Assembly (NCBI RefSeq): GCF_933775445.1
Contig: NC_065876.1
Location: 9,238,001-9,302,000, forward strand
Direction of reading: 5' to 3'
DNA: 64,000 bases
Source: Argentina anserina
Lineage: Eukaryota > Streptophyta > Magnoliopsida > Rosales > Rosaceae
Shown: positions 1 to 13,326 of the stretch, in pieces
How the letters are laid out: each line of letters opens with the position of its first letter
Position numbering within the stretch: position 1 is the stretch's first letter
Notes under the pieces: model-generated
Told to the model about the DNA's origin: nothing
Seen by the model: the letters and a program-made list of their open reading frames with translations, nothing else
Database searches by the model: none
Position numbers and translations under genes: made by a program

Positions 1-460
1 GTAAATTTATTTAATTTCCGTTATAAGATAAATATTAATGACGAGACTTGAATCAGCAAGATATTGGTACAAAATGTTGTTGGACGTAAGGACATTATTG
101 AATTATTAGGGACACATTTAAGTTGGACAAAACCTTACTTCGTCCGATAATTTGATCCAGTTCGGTATTTGTTTGATTGAAGAATTTCATAAGCGATCTT
201 ACTAAAAATTTGTGCAGTGACGATGTTGAAATATGGCTGTGCAAAAATGGTTTAAAGGCTTGTTAATCTTTGTATTATAAAGCTAACAAGTTAGTTCTAG
301 AGCGATCGGTTGATGCAATGTATCCAATTTCATATTGTTAGTACCAAACCCATCTGCTACAATGTTGTAAGGTACCAAACTCATCTGCTATAATTAATTA
401 GAATGAGTCATTTTATTCAGCTAATATCTTAGCATTATGTTCTAAAGTTGTACAGGTAAA
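1..460. other. AT-rich intergenic DNA
   Basis: No convincing gene or RNA is visible. There is a short imperfect duplication around 345-385 (the string accaaacycatctgcta occurs twice). Confidence 0.5.
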
Positions 461-980
461 CTTCTATAAATGAATAATGTCGGGACTTGAATAAATTATT
501 AATTTAGCGAAATTATTATATTATTGATAAATTATTATATTATTTATTTATTGATAAAATAATAAATTATTATTATATAGAGAGTTTTGTTGTTATTCTA
601 ATTGAATTATTGATAATCGTTTAGTTTGACTATTATATCTATTTTAACTAGAAGTATATATTTATTTACTTTCTAAATTTGGTATGATTTTATGTCTAAA
701 AGTAATTTTTAATGATAAATTTAAATAATTACTTTCATTAATTTGTATTATGAAATTTATTCACTAGTTTTTTAAATATTTGATTAATTATTAATAATTT
801 TAACAAATTTTTAAAAATTTTATTAAACTAATTATTACTTTAAGAGAGTTCAAAAAAATTATTATGTTGTGTATTTAGCGAGATTTCTAGTAATATACAT
901 AGTCATGAGTCAGAACCAGATAAAATTATTATTTAATTAAGGTTATTAATTTATCAAACATTCATTTATCTAAGGTTAAG
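461..980 (+). repeat. AT-rich dispersed repeat, copy 1
   Basis: This segment matches the reverse complement of 32700-33176 along most of its length, so it is one member of a dispersed family. Shared landmarks are a start with TATAAATGAATAATGTCGGG, a middle with AATTTGGTATRATTT, and an end resembling ATTCATTTATCKAA. The two ends are imperfect inverted repeats around ATAAATGAAT. No coding capacity is seen. It is probably an old non-autonomous element; its class is unknown. Confidence 0.55.
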
Positions 981-2897
981 TGTATATGGTTACATACATG
1001 TGCACCAAAACATTATTCACAGAAATAGACAAATTCACCATTCAGACCAAATTCACCAATAGCATTGAGGCTAAAATTAAACGTTGACTGACTGCTTCTC
1101 CAGTATTCAAAGACACGATCCATGTTTACAACGCTTTAGAAAACCGAAGGGGCAAAGCACTGATTAAATTAAACCCCTCTTTTAAGGAAGCACTAAAAGG
1201 GCCTGACTTCGGTATATACCCCTCTCTGAAGAACCCGGCCCAAAATCAAGTGAATTGCCCAGCTCGCCAATTTATCTGCGACACAGTTCGTGAACGTTAG
1301 GCTTGCCAGATGAGTGATTTCACCTTATGATCTGATATCAGTCATATCAGTGATATGTAAGGATTCTAATATTCAAACCAGCTGCCACTTATACTCTCAA
1401 ATGGTAGAGACAATTCGGAGCAGCATTGTCTGTCCGAACTGGGCATTCTATTGTGCAAGTGAAGAAGGAACTCCTTAAACCCCAGCCCGAGCATGTTTTC
1501 TAGCTTATTCTCAGCTCCACTAACTTCACTCAATCTTGCCAGGCCGGTTCTTGATGTGTGCAATGTGGGCACTCGCACATGGCCATCAATCTTGAGGACC
1601 GTCTAAGTGTCTAATATATATAGGGGATTGTTATTAACACACCTAAAATCTCTATTCATACTCTTTGAAATATTCAATCAAAATCAACTTCCCGCGTTGA
1701 CCAAACGAGTTTATAATTAAGAAAATGAGAACCCGGATTATGAGGAATATTTGAGTGGAAATGAGTTAAAACCTTTATTTTCAGTAAAATGTCTCATTTA
1801 CCTTTTTTATGGAGTCCCCGTATGATCCACGTTATGAAATTAATATAACGGTAATGAAATTTAGTTAGATGGATCTAGTTAATAGCAAAACAAGAGTTAA
1901 TGGATCATTTTAATCAATTTTAAAGATCATAAATCAAACTGATCATGCCACAAAATTTCAGGGCTTGTCGGTGAGTTTTTCTCTATATATAAATCTATTT
2001 ATATTTATATATAATCAAATATCTAAAAAAGTTAAATAGAATCTCAATCTAGGGATCTTGATATTCATTGAATCATTAATTCATTATCACTACTTCTTAA
2101 TTTGGCTTTGCGTTCTTCCCTTCTTTGGCTCTTCGGCTCTTCGTCCTTCGCTTCTTCTTCTTCTCTCTCAATCTACCATATTGCCTTAATCAATCACAAT
2201 GATTTTGGTGGAGGACTGAGGGGTGAACAAGCAATCCATTCATCTTAAAATTTGGGGCCCCAAACTCATCAATCCCTTTTGATAAGGTGAGTTTTCACTT
2301 CCTAATAATAATTGTTTACACCTTTATTAGCTTATACTAATTTGGAGCAATAATGTGCTACTCTATTTGTGATCTTCAGAGGTGATGATATTTTTCTAAG
2401 TTTGTTGTTTATGGCTTTATTCTACTGTTTGAAACAAAGATGATGAATAAGGCTCTTGTAAGTTGCAACAGAAATGTTGTCAATAGAGCTACGGTAAGAG
2501 TTCTCAAATTGTAAGAGGTTCGAATTTTTGTATTTTGTTGGCGACAACACCTTAATTCTCTAAGGCCTGAAGGCCTGCATTTTGACCCATTGCACATGTC
2601 AAAACTATGTATAATAGCTTGAACATTATCTGACTAATTGATTTGTATCACTTTCAGTCGCCAAGAATATTCTTACTCGATCGTTCTGTAAACACAAAAT
2701 GTAAAAATATACAGATATTACACTTTCATGCAGATATACAATATCAACAGTATGTACCACGTAGATCATCTCCATGCATGCAGTGAAAAACTGATTTGCA
2801 TGCTAGAAGTTTATTATTGCTTAAAACTAATCAGTCACTACATGTCTACATTGAACCGATGATATCGATCATGCATGTATGAGATTCGAGTTGTTCG

Positions 2898-2898
<1 letters not shown>
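981..2898. other. Intergenic DNA, no recognised gene
   Basis: A minus-strand ORF at 1366-1578, open upstream to about 1605, is better balanced in composition than its surroundings but was not recognised. A pyrimidine-rich stretch at 2130-2175 resembles a 5'UTR, but no coding exon follows that can be supported. Confidence 0.35.

Positions 2899-2942
<44 letters not shown>
2899..2942. repeat. (TA)n microsatellite
   Basis: Uninterrupted TA dinucleotide tract directly left of a palindromic MITE. TA repeats continue on the right side of that element at 3341-3358. Confidence 0.9.
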
Positions 2943-2948
<6 letters not shown>

Positions 2949-3340
2949 ATCCAGAGTGAATGTTCACTCTGAAGTTTCAGAGTGAAGTTCCAATTTTGGC
3001 ACACTTTTCGGTCAAATTTTTTCACCATAAGTGATTCAATATTTAGATATGCTATTCAAGATCATCTATACAAAATTTCATCTAATTCGGACATCGTTAA
3101 GGTATTGAAATTGGATTAAATCAATGAATGAATTAAAACTGTTCAACGTGAACCGTTCGTGTAAATCTCAATTTTGAAAGCTCAAATCATTGTCAAATTG
3201 GATGAAACTTTATAGAGATAATCTTGAATAACATACCTCAATATTGAATTGCTTAAGGTGAAAAAATTTGACCGAAAAGTGTGCTAAAATTGGAACTTCA
3301 CTCAGTAATTTCATAGTGAAGCTTCACTCTAGATAGAGAC
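2943..3340. mobile_element. Palindromic MITE in a TA microsatellite, copy 1
   Basis: About 398 bp. The left end reads GTCTCTATCCAGAGTGAA and the reverse complement of the right end reads GTCTCTATCTAGAGTGAA. Inverted similarity continues inward for about 90 bp (TTCCAATTTTGGCACACTTT near the left, its complement near the right, followed by GGTCAAATTTTTTCACC-type sequence). TA repeats flank both ends. There is no ORF for a transposase. A related copy lies at about 28015-28397. Location within TA tracts recalls the rice Micron class; family assignment is inference. Confidence 0.8.
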
Positions 3341-3359
3341 TATATATATATATATATAT

Positions 3360-6292
3360 TACGTTAGTCATTTCTAAAAAAGTTATAAAGCATCCAAATA
3401 TTGACCAAGTGTCACTCATGAATCACGGTTATCACGCTCGTTTCTAGTAAAATCAAGAAGCACAAGGTCATTTGAGTTCAAATCATCACTATAATGATTC
3501 GGAAGGGGAACATGATGATGATATAGAATGGTACGTTGTTCCATCAAAATTAATTAATTACTAGAATGAATGACTGATTAATGGACTTAATTAAGCAGCT
3601 TCCCTCTTTTGAGAAGAAGCCGAATTCATGAATAATATTAAGAGTTTGAGAGCCTATTCAGCACACCATCGAGCACAGCACCAGCAGCATGTGGTCACGT
3701 GCATCGTTAGTTTAAAACACAGACGTTAGTTGTAACTTCTACAAATCTGGGCGAGGAGAACAAGAGAAGTTCACCGACTTTTTTTTTACAAATTACAACC
3801 TTTGAATTCCTCTTCTTCTCACATCATCAAACAAACAATTTGATTATCATACGAGGAGGTTTACCAAAAAACAAGCTCAAGTTACCAGAAGCATGTAGGT
3901 GATGCAACCTCTTTCTTTCCATTTCTGGTTATGTTTATCTTCTTTGTCTTCAAACTCTCTTCCCTCTCTAAACTTTTTCGATTCCTAACGCTCAATATGA
4001 AGAGAGAAGATATGGATGAGGATTTGGGGCAAATGCTCTGGTTTTGTTTGTCGGAAGTAGCATCTTTAACAACATTAACGTTGACTCATTGCCCATATTT
4101 GACTGACACGTTAGAGTTATGCGAATGGTCGATCCGAATATTTTAATGGTCGGTGCCCATACTCAAAGGTGTATATTATCGGTTTCCTAAGAGTTTGCAA
4201 AAGAGTTAGCTTTAGGGTTTTCATTTGAGGAATATATGCATGCTAGCTAGTTAGCTTGACAGAGCATTAGAAAAACAGGTCGACTTTTTATAGCAGAAAA
4301 AAAAAAGAGGCCGACGTACTACTTTCCCATGCTAAGAGTCCGCGCACTGAATCATTTGAACACATCACATCTTCGTCACCACCTCCATAGGACAGTGGTA
4401 CTGATCTTACACTGGTGCCATCCACTGAGGAATAATAATAATCACCGAAATGAGAACCTTTGGCCCAGCAAATGATCATTCAAGTGAAAGGGATCGCTTT
4501 TCATACTATCTCTGTCTTTGGGGATATTTCAAAGTTAATTTTACTGGATATGCAGATGGAGATCGACGTGCTGCACTATCGGCTTGCGTTGGTGCTAGCT
4601 AGGTATGAGTGTTTATCACATCGCATTATTACCAATATATATACGGGAAGATTATCGCAGCATACCAGAATGAACAAACTAATTGGATGCCTGGATGGCA
4701 CGGGATAAGAAACCCTATCTCCATGTAGTTAGATCTTTTTTATCGATCTCAATAACTTTTCGACTGTAACACCCCGCCAAAAACAAACACTGAGGCTTTT
4801 GGTTGCAACACTGAAATTGTAATATAATTTGGTATGTATTGTTCTTCCTGCATTTATAAGCTGTGGATCGAAACCCTTCGATCACCCTTGTAGAGGCCAG
4901 TATAGATCGAAGTAACTGCTGTACGTGTTGTTATTCAAACATTTGATCGAGACTTGAGAAAGAGATAGTAGTGATAGGAGTACTTTATCTTGAGCGGTAT
5001 TAGATATTTTTGTGCTTACATGAGTTAAAAACGCATAATTAGTCTAGATTCCTAGTTTGAGTAGGAATCCTTATAGGACTAGGAAACCTAGTTGGATTAT
5101 AAGTCTTCATCTTTTTACGTTTTGGTCGCTTTGGCGATATTTTGAGAGTCTTCATTGCATTATGAATCTTTTTTAGACAAGAAAACGTACCATTTGGAAA
5201 AATCTTACTTGAACTTAAACTTTTATTTCATAACTTTCCTAATCTTACTCTCATATTCTAGTAACTTACTTGATCTTTTTATATGAATTATCTTGTCTTT
5301 TATTATTTTCAAATTTTACAATGAAGGAAAAAAAAATAGAGGAAAAGTCAAGAAAATGAGGAAAATATATAAAGAATGAGACACCATATACCAATTTCAT
5401 CTCCACCGAAATCACCATTGAAGACACACCTCCAAGGTTCCTACAACGTGTGATTCTCGCAACTCATCTCCATGGGTTTGTTAGTTTTTGATTTTTTACA
5501 ATACTTTGTCTATGAAGATTGTAGTATGATGTTCGTATGAGATTATTATTTTGTATTAAGAATCGAAATTTTCAGATTGTTTTATTGGATTTTTGGATCT
5601 TTACCGAATTGATGGTTTCCTATAATTAATAAGTTTGTATTTCTATTGTTGTGTTATAATCATCTTTCTCATACTTTTAGATAATTTTCAGATATGTGCA
5701 TATGAATTTAGTGCTTGGATGCAGTCACTAAGATTGTGTTTGAGTGCTAGATTCATTAACCATATTGACGCAAATCGAATCATGCCCTAAGTAGGTTCGG
5801 TTTTTGTTGATTAAAAGTGGTAAAAATTCTGGAAATTTGCATGTGAAACCATGGTGGGTGACGCCACACATGAAACATGTCTCCAACAAAAATTTGGTGC
5901 TTAAATGTAATCTTGTTTGATTTATACTCTAAGTGTTATTGAATTCGATTGCATGCAAATTTAGATTAGGCCCTAAGTCAATCTAAATGTTAATTGAAAT
6001 CTTGCATAATTAGATGATCCCTTAGGACTCTAATTGTATTAGAGTCTAAAAAGTGTAATTGGTCGATTTAGAATGTATGATAAGTTCGAACTTGTAATTA
6101 TGTGGTGTAATGATAAATTTGGTATAAATTTGTTAAAGAGAAGTCGATCATGTAAATAGTAATTTAAGATTTATTTTAATTAGTAGTTAATAATCAATCT
6201 CAAACCCCCCATTATTTGTTAACGCTAAAAGTTTAGAGTTCTCTTCAATTCCTCGGATTGAACGATCCCTGCTTATTCTATACTAACGATAA
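3360..6292. other. Intergenic DNA, no recognised gene
   Basis: AT-rich sequence with several short ORFs of unremarkable composition (3931-4146 and 4460-4708, for example). None shows a recognisable domain or a supported exon structure. Confidence 0.4.
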
Positions 6293-6392
6293 CATTTTAC
6301 AGAGTTTATTTTAGACGTCTTAGAACGCTCTATCAAGTAGTACATTTTACAGAGTTTATTTTAGACGTCTTAGAACGCTCTATCAAGTAGTA
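6293..6392. repeat. Perfect 50-bp tandem duplication
   Basis: Two directly adjacent identical 50-bp copies (6293-6342 and 6343-6392), each starting CATTTTACAGAGTTTATTTT. Complete identity suggests recent replication slippage or duplication. Confidence 0.95.
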
Positions 6393-6753
6393 CGTACGTA
6401 ATTCTTAAAATGACCGATTGAATGATAGAAATGTAGTCATGCTCATCATCTAGTTCATGCTTCATCAACATGATTTACACTTTGTCATTTTCAATTAATT
6501 AAGCATCAGGATCGGAAATAATGATCCTTGAACTAAAGAGAAAGTTGATTGGTGAGAGTAAGATCCATTATGAATTCATGCTTTTTCATTCCGATGAGCA
6601 TTAGGGTTTTCTACTTAGTTACTTTTTCATCATCAGCCGTCTTCTTAATCTGTTCTTTTGTAGTTTTGGTATCAATCTCTTCTTGTCGGCAAGCTAGCGA
6701 CCTGTATAATTATTTTATTTTTTGTTTCTGTAAAAAGAGAAAATAAGTTATGG

Positions 6754-6755
<2 letters not shown>

Positions 6756-6794
<39 letters not shown>
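6756..6794. repeat. (TA)n microsatellite
   Basis: Simple TA tract. No MITE is attached to it here, unlike the tracts at 2.9 kb and 28.4 kb. Confidence 0.9.
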
Positions 6795-6797
<3 letters not shown>

Positions 6798-7920
6798 GGC
6801 TGATCCAGTGTAAAATCAAAATCATGTGCTTCTCACTTCGAAATCTTGTGTGATCTTATAATTAGCAATCTCGTGTTAGGAACATTAGTTTCTATTAAAT
6901 TTATTGTCAACTAATTTAACCTGCAGTAGTGCAGTTGGTTATCTTTGATGATTGTACCACATTAAGATTTGTCCAAAACTTTGGTCTATTATGTATGATC
7001 ATTTATATGATATCAAAATCTTGTAAAGAAAATTTGTCTTTATAGAGGATCTATGAGTCGGATCGGAGTCGAAGTTTGTGTTGAATTCAAAGCCATCATT
7101 CATGAGCAGCTTGATCGATCGAGCGTGGTCAAAGTTTAAAATGCAGACGAAAAAAGTTGGAATGGTGTGGATTTACTTTATTGTTCAGCAAAAATCTGAA
7201 TGATTTAATCTGATCGAGAAGACTAAATTGAAAAGAAACCAAGTGATTTGATGTATTAAGCTTTCTCAGGAGATTTCGATCCATTGATCTGTACATTATT
7301 CTGGTTAACTACCGGGGTCTTTGTTTTCTTAGCTACAGCTAGTTGCTCTCTTCTTTTAGAGTTAAGAAACAAAGCCCAGAGTATCATATATACATGGAGT
7401 TAATGTCCACTAAATGATGATTGCAAAATGCCAATAACATGCATAAAGCAAGTAATCAACATCATCTTGCTGTCAAATACTCAAGTTGATAATCTGAATG
7501 ATGTTTTCTTGTACGAATATCATGCGATCAGCCATTGTGTTAAGCGAACATAATATATATCACGTACTTAATTACGCCGTTAATTTTGTTTGGGAACTTT
7601 GAAATTTCTCGCTCATATCACTAAAACCGGTTGGCATGCATGAAGGTTTGAGTTTAGAATAACCAGAAAGACACTTGGCCAAGATAAGCCGTGAATACGA
7701 GATGCTACTCTTGCTGTGTGCGTGTCTGTACAAGACTACAAGGGTACGTTTGTTACCTGGGTCTGGATTGGACTGGACTACTTTACACATAAAAATAAGC
7801 CGAAACCCACGTTTGGTGAAAACACGGGATTTCATTTAATGAGCTTACGCAGTCCCCGCGTCCCCATATTTCGGCTTACGGAGCGGCCCCAAAATTGGGG
7901 GACTCCATAAGCTTTCGCTG
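6795..7920. other. Intergenic DNA upstream of the PYRB copy
   Basis: No gene recognised. The last 150 bp become GC-richer, just before a CT-rich leader-like region that resembles the promoter and 5'UTR of the PYRB-like copy downstream. Confidence 0.35.
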
Positions 7921-8024
7921 CATAAGAAAAACGTAGGGCTTCGTCTCACTCTCACGCCTCTCTCACTAAGCTCTGGTGCTCTCTCACTCATCGACTCTCT
8001 CTCACACACCCCCATTCCAGGTTC

Positions 8025-8027
<3 letters not shown>

Positions 8028-8086
<59 letters not shown>
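8028..8086. repeat. (CT)n microsatellite in a leader-like region
   Basis: Continuous CT dinucleotide tract in a strongly pyrimidine-rich region (7940-8100). CT-rich tracts are common in plant 5'UTRs, and this one precedes the PYRB-like coding remnant. Its original role as a leader is inference. Confidence 0.9.
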
Positions 8087-8090
<4 letters not shown>

Positions 8091-8673
8091 TCACCCTTGC
8101 TCTATCTTGAATTTTTTTTCTCGATCTGGTATGGGTTAAAATAGATTGATTTACTTGACTATTGTTTATGGATTGTGTTTATTTGATTGATTGATGAATG
8201 ATTCTTGGTCTGGGTAGCTTGATTTGATATGAATTCATGAGTTTCATAGCTAGGTCGTCTTCTTGATCTGGGTTGCTTGATCTGATTTCAATTATATATC
8301 TATGAATAAAATGGAGTTCTCTTAATAAGCTAGGCTGTATCAAGCCGAAATTAGAGGACTCTTTTGATGCCTCTTTATATTCTTTTTGTTATGCTCAATG
8401 TTATTTGCGTTTTAAAAGTTAATTATTTTCTCCTATTATCTATCATAAGATTTGAAAATTCAGTAGAACAATGATGTCTGATGTCTGAATTGTGCACTAT
8501 GAATTTGATTCCTTGATTACAGCTTGGGCTCGTTCATTATAATTTTCTATAGTAATAATAGAATTTTGGTTCTTTTATCAAACTATTCGGCCTTGATTAG
8601 TTTCAAATACTACCATAGATTCATTTTCAGTTTTATGGGATACACAGAGGCTTCGGTTGATTAATTCTACATA

Positions 8674-9965
8674 ATGGCTCCTTCATCATCACTGTTTTCA
8701 TGTTCTATCCAAGGAGCAATGCCGTTTCAGAAGACAAACTTTAAACAGTTTCAGACTTTCAGTGCAATTATGCACACCTTGGCTTTAAGCAATTCAGTCA
8801 CTCCAACTCAATGCATCTAAAACATCCAAGGTTGTTACCCAATGAGAAATTCTCATAAAGTGGGACTCTGTTTCGTGCACTGAAAATTGAAAATCTACCT
8901 ACCTTTCCGCTGGGGAGAAGTTTCAACTTGAAGATGTAATTGAAGCTCAACAATTTGATAGAGATATCTTGAGTGCTATATTTGAAGTTGCACGTGATAT
9001 GGAGAAGATTGAAAAGAGATCACCAGGAAGCCAAATTCTTAAGGGATATCTCATGGCTACTCTCTTTTATGAACCTTCAACTAGAACTAGGCTGTCCTTT
9101 GAGTCGGCCATGAAACGATTAGGTGGAGAAGTTTTGACTACTGAAAATGCAAGGGAGTTTTCTTCAGCAGCTAAAGGAGAAACACTTGAAGGTATGTTCT
9201 TTTTCCACTTACTATATATTTAAATATGATTTTACTTTGATTAAAGTATTAAACTGTGACATGAGGGCTTGAATTTCAGATAGCATAACTGTTAAGGGTT
9301 ACTCAGATATAATTGTGAGGGGCCACTTTGAGAGTGGTGCAGCCAAGAGAGGCAGCAACTGCTGTCATTCCTGTAATTAATGCAGGAGATGGTCCTGGAC
9401 AACACCCAACTCAGGTACACAGAACATTGTCCTTATTGTAAATAAGTGAATTAACTGAGGCAAAGTCATATGGTTTGTGGCATGTAGAATCCCATAATCT
9501 GTGGTTGCATTTGACTGAGGAACAACCAAATGCTATGTTTAATGGTAGACAAAAATCTTCTTGTACATCACTGAAGGGTATAACAATCTTTCATTTAGCT
9601 TATTGGAGAGAAAGTATTGGGAGGGGAAATTTTTGGGTATAGATAGGAAATCAGCTTATAAGAAAGACAATAGTTTGCACTGAGTCCAATACATATTTAA
9701 AGATGCAGGTATGAGCATAATGATGGTTCTTTCTCATACTAAGGCATACTGCTAGCATCAGGTCTTGTTAGTTTCAATATCTTTTATCACGTTCTTGTAA
9801 TCCTGTAACCCAATGAGTTTAGAAGCTTTCTCATCTCCACAGGCCCTATTGGATGTCTATACTATAGAAAGAGAGATAGGAAAGCTGGATGGCATAAAAG
9901 TTGCACTTGTTGGAGATCTTGCCAATGGGAGACAGTGCGTTCTCTCGCATACTTGCTTGCCATTG
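8674..9965 (+). pseudogene. PYRB: Aspartate carbamoyltransferase (PYRB) fragment
   Basis: Remnant of the plastid enzyme that joins carbamoyl phosphate and aspartate in pyrimidine synthesis. An ATG at 8674 starts a transit-peptide-like serine-rich segment that stops after about 48 codons. The mature N-terminal domain then appears in a clean frame to 9191, with the carbamoyl-phosphate motif FYEPSTRTR and the stretch AKGETLE. A second exon (about 9280-9414) carries DSITVKGYSDIIV and HFESGAA; one extra base then moves NAGDGPGQHPTQ into another frame. A third exon (9843 to about 9965) carries ALLDVYT and [11 protein letters not shown], followed by an apparent one-base deletion and the beginning of the next segment. 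The whole aspartate-binding half is absent through 13.9 kb. Introns are retained, so this is a truncated genomic duplication and not a retrocopy. A functional PYRB is expected elsewhere. Confidence 0.85.
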
Positions 9966-11417
9966 TTGTATTAATTGGTGGACTTGTTTGTGTAAACTAT
10001 TACTCTTATTTTGTAATCTATGAACTTGTGGCTTACTATTTCATCTTCTTTTTTTTTTTTGTGTGGAGATTCATAGAACTTCCTCATGTCCTTCCTTAGA
10101 GAAGGGAAAAGGGCTGGATACATGTGTGCATATGTGTAAGAATGGGGTGGAAATACTGGAATTGTCTTTCATCTTTCTTTTGGATATATAATTTATACTT
10201 GTGAATATATTAATGTATTTTTATTTATTGAAATCAGTTCCATCTTCAATAAACTTGTTTTGATTATAGAAACTTATTTTCTTGAGAAAAAAAATCAAAA
10301 TGCCTTCACATCATACCAACTTGAGGCACATCCTCCCTACAACCATTCATGAATTACATATATAGACAACCATAAATCACTACATATGAATTCAACCTTC
10401 AAGAATATTTCTTTTTCATCCTGGCCAAACAAAAGATTAGTCCGGTGGTGCATCATCAAACGTAGGATTGGACTATTCTAATTGTTATGTTCTTTAGTCC
10501 GAAGCAGTACCAAACCTGGGTTAGGGATTACTGCAGTACAGTCCGAAGTTTGCATAATCTGGGACTGTTATAAGAAATAGTCCTGACTTAGACAGTCATG
10601 AGTAACAAACGTGTCCCCAAGTGTACATAAGAACAAGATCTAGCTCCGTTAATACTTGTTGCTCTCCCATATGGAGATATGGGCAGCAGAAAATCATCAC
10701 ATTTGGAATAATGCATGCAGTAATACACTCACACACACAATTTTGCAGTTGCTTCGTACCAAGCTAGAAATAAATAAATATCTCTGCATTATTGGCTCAT
10801 AGATATGCGATATATGGCATCCAGTTCCAAAAACAATTGAATACAAAAATAATGAAAGCATCATGGATCAAGCATGTCAATGTCTGTCGCCCCATTACAA
10901 TTATAGTTGCAGAGATCGAAGCAATCATATTCCAAAGTTGGATTCCTTAATAATTTGATCATCGATCACTCTCGCTGCTACTACCATATATATTATCGAT
11001 CTGAAGTCTGAACTCTGAAGTCCAGGTGCTTGAAGTTCAGGCGCGCTCAGTACTCCTGGTCTCTACCTGTTTCAATTCCAACACAGATATAATTTTCTGC
11101 TGCTCTCTGCAGCTGTGTACGTCCAGTAATGGGAGCCTTTTATATATGTTCATGTCCTACCAGACTAACTACCACTATATAAATAGTTGTTTTTCTTTTC
11201 ATATTATCATATATATTATTAGGGGTTTTCCATCCGGTGCTCTGAAAGCCCCGGAGGGGGTGGGTGAATAGGACTATTATAACTTTTTCGCGATAATTTG
11301 TGTTCATGGATACCATGAGTGTTTGATAGTCTGAATAACAGGTCAACGAATAGTGAAATGAAAGCTGTAAAAAAAATCACACAACACCATAATGTTTTTT
11401 ACTCACAAAAACTATGA
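9966..11417. other. Intergenic DNA after the PYRB fragment
   Basis: Searched for the missing C-terminal PYRB exons; none were recognised. It contains a T-tract near 10048 and AT-rich sequence, with no supported gene. Confidence 0.4.
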
Positions 11418-11957
11418 TGACATGTTTACTTACCTGGAATGGAGTTGTATTATGTTGGAATCAATTCCATTCCGGCGTTTACCTGCAAAGAGGAATGAAA
11501 TTCGTGGTGGGGCTCACCTCCAAAACTGGAATGAATTCCGGAAGACACATGGAATTGTAATACCAAAGGAGGAGGTGGGAATGGGAGGGAATGAAAATTT
11601 CCTTCAAAAATATCCTTACTCCTCTGACTTGAATATATTAGTTGTGTGTTTGGTTTGACATGTAGACAAGACATAGTACCTTAATAAACCTCTACTTAAT
11701 TAGTCATAACTACAAAATGACCTATTTAAATGCATATTTTGATCAAGTGTTGCAAAGGAAACACTAAAGAGAGTTTTTTCCTATTTATAAAAGGGTATTT
11801 TGGTAATTAAATTAAATTTAATTTTGATTCCTTATTACAAGTAAACAACAACAATCGTAACTAGTTTCTTTCCTATTCCTCCATATTATTCCATTCCGTC
11901 TCTCATTCCTTCCGATTCCTATTCCATATTAATTCCATTCCGGTTAAGTAAACGTGC
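11418..11957. mobile_element. Putative MITE with GTTTACTTA termini
   Basis: The left end reads CATGTTTACTTACCTGGAAT. The reverse complement of the right end reads CACGTTTACTTAACCGGAAT, an imperfect terminal inverted repeat. Inner flanks are rich in GGAATGGAATTCC-like motifs. The length is about 540 bp and there is no transposase ORF. A target-site duplication could not be defined cleanly, so superfamily and exact ends are uncertain. Confidence 0.55.
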
Positions 11958-13031
11958 CATGAATCTAAGGAGAAAAACTACGTGTCCCTAACTTTTGAGG
12001 GACAAAATTTTTAACCATGTACTAATACACCATTTACAAGCTTGTAGCAACATCATGATATCAAACGATCCTTGTATCCTACCTAAGACTTTACCTCGTC
12101 TCTAGACTGTTCTACCTCACTTGTCTTTAGAGTTTTTACACAATGAAATCTGCATTAAAGCTAAACAGACAGATACCATCTAACTGATAGCCAACTCTGC
12201 TTAGAAAGACTTCTCATGATCTGGTTGCACTACTAATCCATCATGGTATGCAATGACATGAATGATATGTAAAAGATGATTTGTTATGTGTTCAAGCCTT
12301 GAAATTTACAATCAATACAGGAAGACTCAAGGCACCAGGAACATGCAAAAATACTTGTGTTAAAAGAAAATGCAAACTCTCAATTTTTTCAACCACTAAA
12401 CATGGAGCCACAAACTCCATATATATAGGTAGAGGATATACCAACCCTTTGGTAATCTCCAACTGCCAGATCATTCAACCCAATTTGGATAGTTCCCAAA
12501 GTTATGAAAGAGACATGTAATAGAACCATTAACAATAAGACAAAACCAATTAAGACAATTTCTTTACGTAGTGACCAAGTCAACACAAGACAAATGGTGG
12601 ACAATGACTTGGCTCTAACTCTAAATACGACCTAACAAAGAGTATAGATCAGTGTATTATGGATTTGGGATCTTAAGACATTTAAGACCGAAATGAGAGG
12701 GAACTCTCAACCATGACCAAACTTGAACGCCAAGACATATGAATTGCTTAGCTAGACTCACAAGCTTGAGGTGCACGAAAACCTTTCACAAGATTAGCTT
12801 CTATGGCACAAGTTTAAGAAACTTATACAAGAACACTGACTCAGATAAAACTCAGAAGCATGATACAAAGCATGCTCAATATCCTAACAAAGATACAAAA
12901 CATTCTTGCAATCCTCAGTGAAAAACCACGAGATGCGCATGCATGTTTTACCTAAGGGCTATGGGCCAAGTATTTGGGCTTTTGATCTTGACTTGTTTTC
13001 TTTAGGCTTTGACCATGTGTGTTTTGTTCAT
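11958..13031. other. Intergenic DNA, no recognised gene
   Basis: Overlapping short ORFs on both strands at 12281-12604 are not recognised and have no supporting exon signals. Confidence 0.35.
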
Positions 13032-13039
13032 CAAGGAAG

Positions 13040-13326
13040 CAGGGCCGGCCTTGAGGGATTTGAGGCCCAGTGCGAAGAAGAAAAATGGGCCCTTACACAA
13101 AAAAAAATTCGGGCTTTGGAACCGAGATTGTGAATTAAAGGCTGTAGAAAAAAAAATACTGATCGGAAGGGGTCAGTTAGAGAACACAATTGTGTGGTGT
13201 GTGGTTTTAATTCATTAATTATATTAAATTTATTATCAATAAACAAACAAACAGAAAAAAAATTGAAATTTTGGGCCCTAGGCCCAGTGCGGTAACATCG
13301 GGTGCCCTCCTTCAGGGCCGGTCCTA
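13040..13326. mobile_element. hAT-type MITE, 287 bp
   Basis: It is flanked by a perfect 8-bp duplication CAAGGAAG (13032-13039 and 13327-13334), the size typical of hAT elements. The left terminus is CAGGGCCGGCCTTGAGGG; the reverse complement of the right terminus begins TAGGACCGGCCCTGAAGG. Internal GGCCCAGTGCG-like sequence is also inverted near both ends. There is no transposase, so it is non-autonomous. Confidence 0.88.

Noticed and set aside
1366..1605. Minus-strand ORF with weak resemblance to ribosomal protein S9 in one short stretch
   Set aside because: The likeness covers about 15 residues and the rest does not fit; no exon signals.
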